In this document: piece after piece, positions 22,346-25,635 of the stretch
How the letters are laid out: every line of letters begins with the position of its first letter
Position numbering within the stretch: position 1 is the first letter of the stretch
Source of the DNA: Bacteroidota bacterium
GTDB taxonomy: Bacteria; Bacteroidota; Bacteroidia; Chitinophagales; Chitinophagaceae
Direction: 5' to 3'
NCBI GenBank assembly: GCA_023415275.1
Contig: JAEZLJ010000083.1
Span: 1 to 25,635, forward strand
DNA: 25,635 nt
The notes under the pieces: model-generated
The model's database searches: none
What the model was told of the DNA's origin: nothing
The model's input: only the letters and a program-made list of their open reading frames with translations
Made by a program: the position numbers and the translations under genes

Positions 22346-22960
22346 TTATACTTGTGGTTTAGGTTCTGCTTTTGGCTTTTTACCACCTTTTGGTGTAAAA
22401 ATCGCCAGCATTCTTTTCCCTTCCAGTTTGGGCATGCTTTCAAGTTGACCAAAATCTTTCAACCTGTCGGCAAATTTCAACAGCAATAATTCACCCCTAT
22501 CCTTGAATTGAATAGCGCGGCCCTTGAACTGTACATAAGCTTTCACTTTATTGCCTTCTTTTAGGAAGTTCTCTGCATGTTTTGATTTGAAATCAAAATC
22601 ATGGTCATCTGTATTGGGCGTAAAGCGTATTTCCTTCATTTCTGTGGTCTTCGCCTTCGCCTTCATTTCCTTTTCCTTCTTTTTCTTGTCGTAAAGGAAC
22701 TTGTTATAATCTATGATTTTACAAACCGGCGGATCGGCTTGAGGAGAAATTTCAACCAGGTCTAATTGCTGATCCTGGGCCATTTTCATAGCCTCTTGTG
22801 TAGGATAAACACCAACGGTAACGTTATCTCCAACTAACCGTACTTGTGGAACTCTAATGTGATGATTAATGCGGTGCTCTGCTTCTTTACGGGGAACAAA
22901 TCTGCCCCTTCCGAATCCGCCACCGCCAGGTCTGAATCCTCCTCTGTTTGGTAATGCCAT
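22346..22960 (-). CDS. infC: Translation initiation factor IF-3
   Basis: 204 residues. A Gly/Arg-rich N-terminal extension (RGGFRPGGGGFGRGRF) precedes a canonical IF-3. The N-domain is NHHIRVPQVRLVGDNVTVGVY with AMKMAQDQQLDLVEISPQADPPVCKIIDY; a lysine-rich linker (YDKKKKEKEMKAKAK) and the C-domain (KEIRFTPNTDDHDFDFKSKH) follow, the latter binding the 30S platform. IF-3 prevents subunit joining and checks the initiator tRNA and start codon. It starts with ATG, not the rare AUU of enterobacterial infC. It lies 163 bases downstream of thrS, the usual order, but no rpmI or rplT follows; instead there is a terminator 17 bases after its stop. Confidence 0.97.
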   Translation of the reverse strand: MALPNRGGFRPGGGGFGRGRFVPRKEAEHRINHHIRVPQVRLVGDNVTVGVYPTQEAMKMAQDQQLDLVEISPQADPPVCKIIDYNKFLYDKKKKEKEMKAKAKTTEMKEIRFTPNTDDHDFDFKSKHAENFLKEGNKVKAYVQFKGRAIQFKDRGELLLLKFADRLKDFGQLESMPKLEGKRMLAIFTPKGGKKPKAEPKPQV

Positions 22961-22970
22961 AATTAAAGGT

Positions 22971-23006
22971 CCACAGTTTACAGTCGACAGCCAGTAAACA
23001 ATGTGG
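22971..23006 (-). promoter_or_regulatory. Stem-loop just upstream of infC
   Basis: CCACA (22971-22975) pairs with TGTGG (23002-23006), and TTTAC (22977-22981) with GTAAA (22994-22998), around a loop containing GTCGAC. On the minus strand it ends 10 bases before the infC ATG, so in mRNA it would flank the ribosome binding region. It may regulate infC translation, or be a degenerate copy of an acagtcgacag-type intergenic repeat. The base pairing is visible; the role is inference. Confidence 0.35.
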
Positions 23007-23123
23007 CTTTACGTGTTTTTATTTTGAGTTACTGTCGAAATTACAGAATCGGCATCAATATCTTTAAAGAATCAATCACCGGTTCCAATATAAAATCAGA
23101 TATTACTTACAATTTGCAATTAT

Positions 23124-25067
23124 TCATTCGCCCGACCTCTCCCTTATTTCTTTTACCAGGTCTATCAGGAATTCATCTATATGTCTGGAACCTATATCAC
23201 CCTTTCCTTGTCTTCTTACTGAAACCTTTTCTTCATTCATTTCCTTCTCTCCTACTACCAACATATATGGAACCTTCATTAATTCGGTATCCCTGATCTT
23301 CTTGCCTATTTTCTCGTTCCTGTCGTCAATTTCCGCACGAATATCCGCTTTTTTTAATTTATCCAAGACAGTTTTAGCATAGTCCATGAACTTGTCACTA
23401 ATGGGCAAAATCTTGACCTGCAAAGGTGCCAGCCAGGCTGGAAACTTGCCTGCGTAATGCTCCAAAAGGAAACCTATGAAACGTTCATGGGTTCCTAAGG
23501 GCGCCCTGTGAATGATCAACGGCGTCTCGGCCTGGTTGTCCTGGTTAATATATTCCAGTTTAAAACGGCGTCCCTGGGCAAAGTCAACCTGGTTGGTAGC
23601 AAGAGTAAATTCCCTTCCAATAGTGCTCCAGATCTGCACATCTATTTTAGGGCCATAAAAGGCACCTTCGTCAGGTACTTCTATAAATGGAATTCCTGCT
23701 TCTGTCATCACTTCTCTCACCATGGCTTCGGTTTCCAACCATAGTTCAGGTTCATTGATATATTTCTGACCCAATTTGGCCGGATCGTGCAGCGACAATC
23801 GCATCACGTATTTATCAATCCCGAAAATCTTAAAATATTTAAGATACATGTCATTAACTGCCCTGAATTCTTGTGCAAACTGCTCACGTGTGCAATAAAT
23901 ATGCGCATCATTCATATGCAGGCAGCGTACGCGCATCAATCCAAAAAGCTCACCACTTTGTTCATAACGGTAACAGGTACCATATTCGGCTAATCGCAAT
24001 GGAAGATCTTTATAGCTATGCTGTTCAGCCGCAAATATTTTATGGTGGTGCGGACAATTCATGGATTTCAGGTAGTATTTCACCCCTTCTAATTCCATTG
24101 GTGGATACATGCTATCCTGGTAGTAAGGAAGGTGTCCACTGGTCAAATACATACTTTCTTTGGCTATATGAGGAGTAACCACTCTTTTATAGCCGGCCTG
24201 TTGTTCTGTTTCCTTAGCCAGTTTTTCCAGTTCTTCAATGATGATAGTTCCATTAGGCATCCACAGAGGCAAACCCGGGCCCACATCATCATCCATGGTA
24301 AAAATCCCTAACTCCTTACCTAGTTTCCGGTGATCTCTTTTCTTAGCTTCTTCCAGCAGCTGAAGGTATTCGTCCAGTTGCTTTTGAGTTGGGAAAGTAA
24401 CTCCATAGATACGGGTAAGCTGCTTGTTTTTTTCATCCCCTTTCCAATAAGCTCCTGCGATATTCGTTAGCTTCACGGCTTTGATAAACCCGGTAGCAGG
24501 GATGTGTGGTCCGCGGCACAGGTCAGTGAAAGCACCTTGCGTATAAAATGTGATGGCTCCATCTTCCAGGTTCTGCAAAAGATCAAGCTTATATTCATCA
24601 CCTTTTTCAGTGAAGTATTGAACCGCTTCTGCTTTAGGGATCTCTTTACGGATGTAGGTATTATTTTGTTTGGCCAGTTCGGCCATTTTTACTTCCAGTT
24701 TCCTTAAATCATCCTCGGTAATGGTTTTATCACCCAGGTCCACATCATAATAAAATCCATTTTCCACTGGAGGTCCTACCCAAAACTTAACGCCGGGAAA
24801 CATCGATTCAATAGCTTCAGCCATCAGGTGGGCAGAAGAATGCCAGAAGGTACTTTTTCCATTTGTATCATCCCATGTAAGCAACTTTAATGTGGCATCT
24901 TCCTGAAGCGGCCGGGTAGCATCCCATACCGAACCATTGATGTCTGCTGCTAATACTTTTCTTGCTAACCCTTCTGAAATGGATTTAGCAATGTCCAGTG
25001 CTGAACTGCCTTTTGGGTATTGGCGAACGGCACCATCTGGTAATGTAATATTTATAAACTCACTCAT
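23124..25067 (-). CDS. thrS: Threonyl-tRNA synthetase
   Basis: 647 residues from ATG 25067 (MSEFINITLPDGAVRQYPKG); the frame also opens at TTG 25088, which would add seven residues and overlap the likely promoter. Domain order: TGS (1-60); the editing domain with HSSAHLMAEA and LCRGPHIP, whose His and Cys residues form the site that removes mischarged serine; the class II core with SMNCPHHHKIF (zinc Cys), RYEQSGELFGLMRVRCL (motif 2) and IIHRAPLGTHERFIGFLLEHY (motif 3); and the anticodon-binding domain (LQVKILPISDKFMDYAKTV). It charges tRNA-Thr in the cytoplasm. infC follows 163 bases downstream, probably in the same transcript. No T-box or threonine-codon operator is visible upstream; the leader is too short. 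Confidence 0.97.
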   Translation of the reverse strand: MSEFINITLPDGAVRQYPKGSSALDIAKSISEGLARKVLAADINGSVWDATRPLQEDATLKLLTWDDTNGKSTFWHSSAHLMAEAIESMFPGVKFWVGPPVENGFYYDVDLGDKTITEDDLRKLEVKMAELAKQNNTYIRKEIPKAEAVQYFTEKGDEYKLDLLQNLEDGAITFYTQGAFTDLCRGPHIPATGFIKAVKLTNIAGAYWKGDEKNKQLTRIYGVTFPTQKQLDEYLQLLEEAKKRDHRKLGKELGIFTMDDDVGPGLPLWMPNGTIIIEELEKLAKETEQQAGYKRVVTPHIAKESMYLTSGHLPYYQDSMYPPMELEGVKYYLKSMNCPHHHKIFAAEQHSYKDLPLRLAEYGTCYRYEQSGELFGLMRVRCLHMNDAHIYCTREQFAQEFRAVNDMYLKYFKIFGIDKYVMRLSLHDPAKLGQKYINEPELWLETEAMVREVMTEAGIPFIEVPDEGAFYGPKIDVQIWSTIGREFTLATNQVDFAQGRRFKLEYINQDNQAETPLIIHRAPLGTHERFIGFLLEHYAGKFPAWLAPLQVKILPISDKFMDYAKTVLDKLKKADIRAEIDDRNEKIGKKIRDTELMKVPYMLVVGEKEMNEEKVSVRRQGKGDIGSRHIDEFLIDLVKEIRERSGE

Positions 25068-25076
25068 AAAGAGCGG

Positions 25077-25104
25077 CAAAATTAACAAACAATTGCTACA
25101 ACAA
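25077..25104 (-). promoter_or_regulatory. Possible Bacteroidota-type promoter of thrS
   Basis: On the minus strand TTG, 17 bases, then TAATTTTG, an exact match to the TAnnTTTG -7 box of Bacteroidota with an acceptable spacing to the -33 TTG. It would start transcription about 5 bases before ATG 25067, giving an almost leaderless mRNA, which weakens the call. Confidence 0.35.
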
Positions 25105-25143
25105 GGGTTTTGAAGAACTCTTAATAATTAATTTGCGTTTAAG

Positions 25144-25635
25144 ATGAATTTTCCCTGGTCCAGGCTACTTTTATTTTTTCTTCCTGCCATATTTCCCATT
25201 GCTTGTATGGCACAAAACCTGACAGGTATATGGAGGGGCTATTTTATCACTGAATCAGGCGAAAATTACAGGCTCGAATTCCAGGTTCAGCAATCCAGGT
25301 CTAAGACGGTAACAGGAGTATCCTATTCCTACCTTGACACCAGGTTTTATGGCAAAGCCACCATGACGGGCAATTTTGTTGTAAAAAACAATTCATTTAC
25401 CATCCAGGAACTGCGAACAGTAGAAGTTAAGAATATGGGCGGCGGTTCCACCTGCCTGATGAACTATAAGTTTGCTTATGCACGTTCGGGGAGAGAGGAA
25501 TTCCTGGAAGGAAGTTATGTAGGTAAAACTGAAGACCGCTCAAACCCCAAAAACAATGGTAAGTGGGGTGATTGTGGAGGCGGCACAGTGTACTTAAGAA
25601 AAGTTACCACTTCTGACTTTTATGTAGAACCTTTC
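25144..25635 (+). CDS. Exported protein of unknown function, 3' end outside the window
   Basis: ATG 25144 opens a frame that runs to the right edge, 164 codons without a stop. The signal peptide is RLLLFFLPAIFPIACMAQ; cleavage after AQ24 is likely, although Cys21 could allow lipidation. The mature part starts LTGIWRGYFITESGENYRLE, a calycin/lipocalin-like opening, and continues as a run of beta strands (LEFQVQQSRSKTVTGVSYSY, FYGKATMTGNFVVKNNSFTI). Cysteines at CLMNYKF and GDCGGGT may pair. I recognise no named family. It is divergent from thrS with 76 bases between the starts. Confidence 0.7.
   Translation, partial: MNFPWSRLLLFFLPAIFPIACMAQNLTGIWRGYFITESGENYRLEFQVQQSRSKTVTGVSYSYLDTRFYGKATMTGNFVVKNNSFTIQELRTVEVKNMGGGSTCLMNYKFAYARSGREEFLEGSYVGKTEDRSNPKNNGKWGDCGGGTVYLRKVTTSDFYVEPF

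Noticed and set aside
23003..23296. Plus-strand 97-codon frame opposite thrS and its downstream gap
   Set aside because: It is mostly antisense to thrS, whose frame is unambiguous. The residue composition is erratic and no motif is present.
25109..25143. TTTTG ... TTAATTTG as a promoter for the truncated exported-protein gene
   Set aside because: The -7 box matches seven of eight positions, but transcription would start practically at the ATG. The match is also likely by chance in AT-rich DNA.

Overview
The window reads as a chromosomal segment of a Bacteroidota bacterium, most like the Chitinophagaceae. The evidence is low GC, a SprB-repeat giant adhesin, FAS1 and IPT/NHL lipoproteins, DUF4199, an OmpA-family protein with a LamG-like middle, Bacteroidota-type LepA, IF-3 and ThrRS, and a near-consensus TAnnTTTG promoter box. 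The species assignment is inference; no rRNA is present.

Layout. 1-2155 (-): the N-terminal 718 residues of a secreted adhesin that runs off the left edge, followed by a roughly 560-base gap with no convincing gene. 2717-3788 (-): a TlpA-like thiol oxidoreductase overlapping a TrmH-type tRNA methyltransferase. 3850-4790 (+): the most unusual part. It holds two frameshifted solo GIY-YIG nuclease genes alternating with tRNA-Pro sequences (one intact GGG tRNA, one ruined copy), duplicated terminators, and tRNA-Pro fragments in which one arm has been replaced by a TCCCGCC/GGCGGGA hairpin. A further copy, a tRNA-Pro(CGG) with its anticodon arm destroyed by the same hairpin, lies at 6160-6239. Between and after these are a FAS1 lipoprotein (4986-5966, +) and an IPT/NHL lipoprotein (6296-7498, -), then a 475-base gap.

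7974-9937 (+): an S51 cyanophycinase-like peptidase and a pyruvoyl decarboxylase of the phosphatidylserine decarboxylase superfamily. 10036-17849 (+): a tightly packed run consisting of a dihydroorotase homologue that has lost its metal ligands, a DUF4199 membrane protein, a GT2 and a GT4 glycosyltransferase, and HddA, GmhA and an HddC-GmhB fusion. The last three together would supply every step from sedoheptulose 7-phosphate to GDP-D-glycero-alpha-D-manno-heptose for surface glycans. A secreted protein of unknown function ends the run.

17922-20233 (-): LepA (EF4) and an MmcQ/YjbR protein. 20327-22226 (+): an OmpA-family protein and a small exported protein. 22346-25067 (-): IF-3 and ThrRS, without the rpmI-rplT genes that usually follow infC; a strong bidirectional terminator stands there instead. 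25144 to the right edge (+): a truncated exported protein.

The tRNA-Pro/GIY-YIG/hairpin region is the best candidate for an undescribed element.
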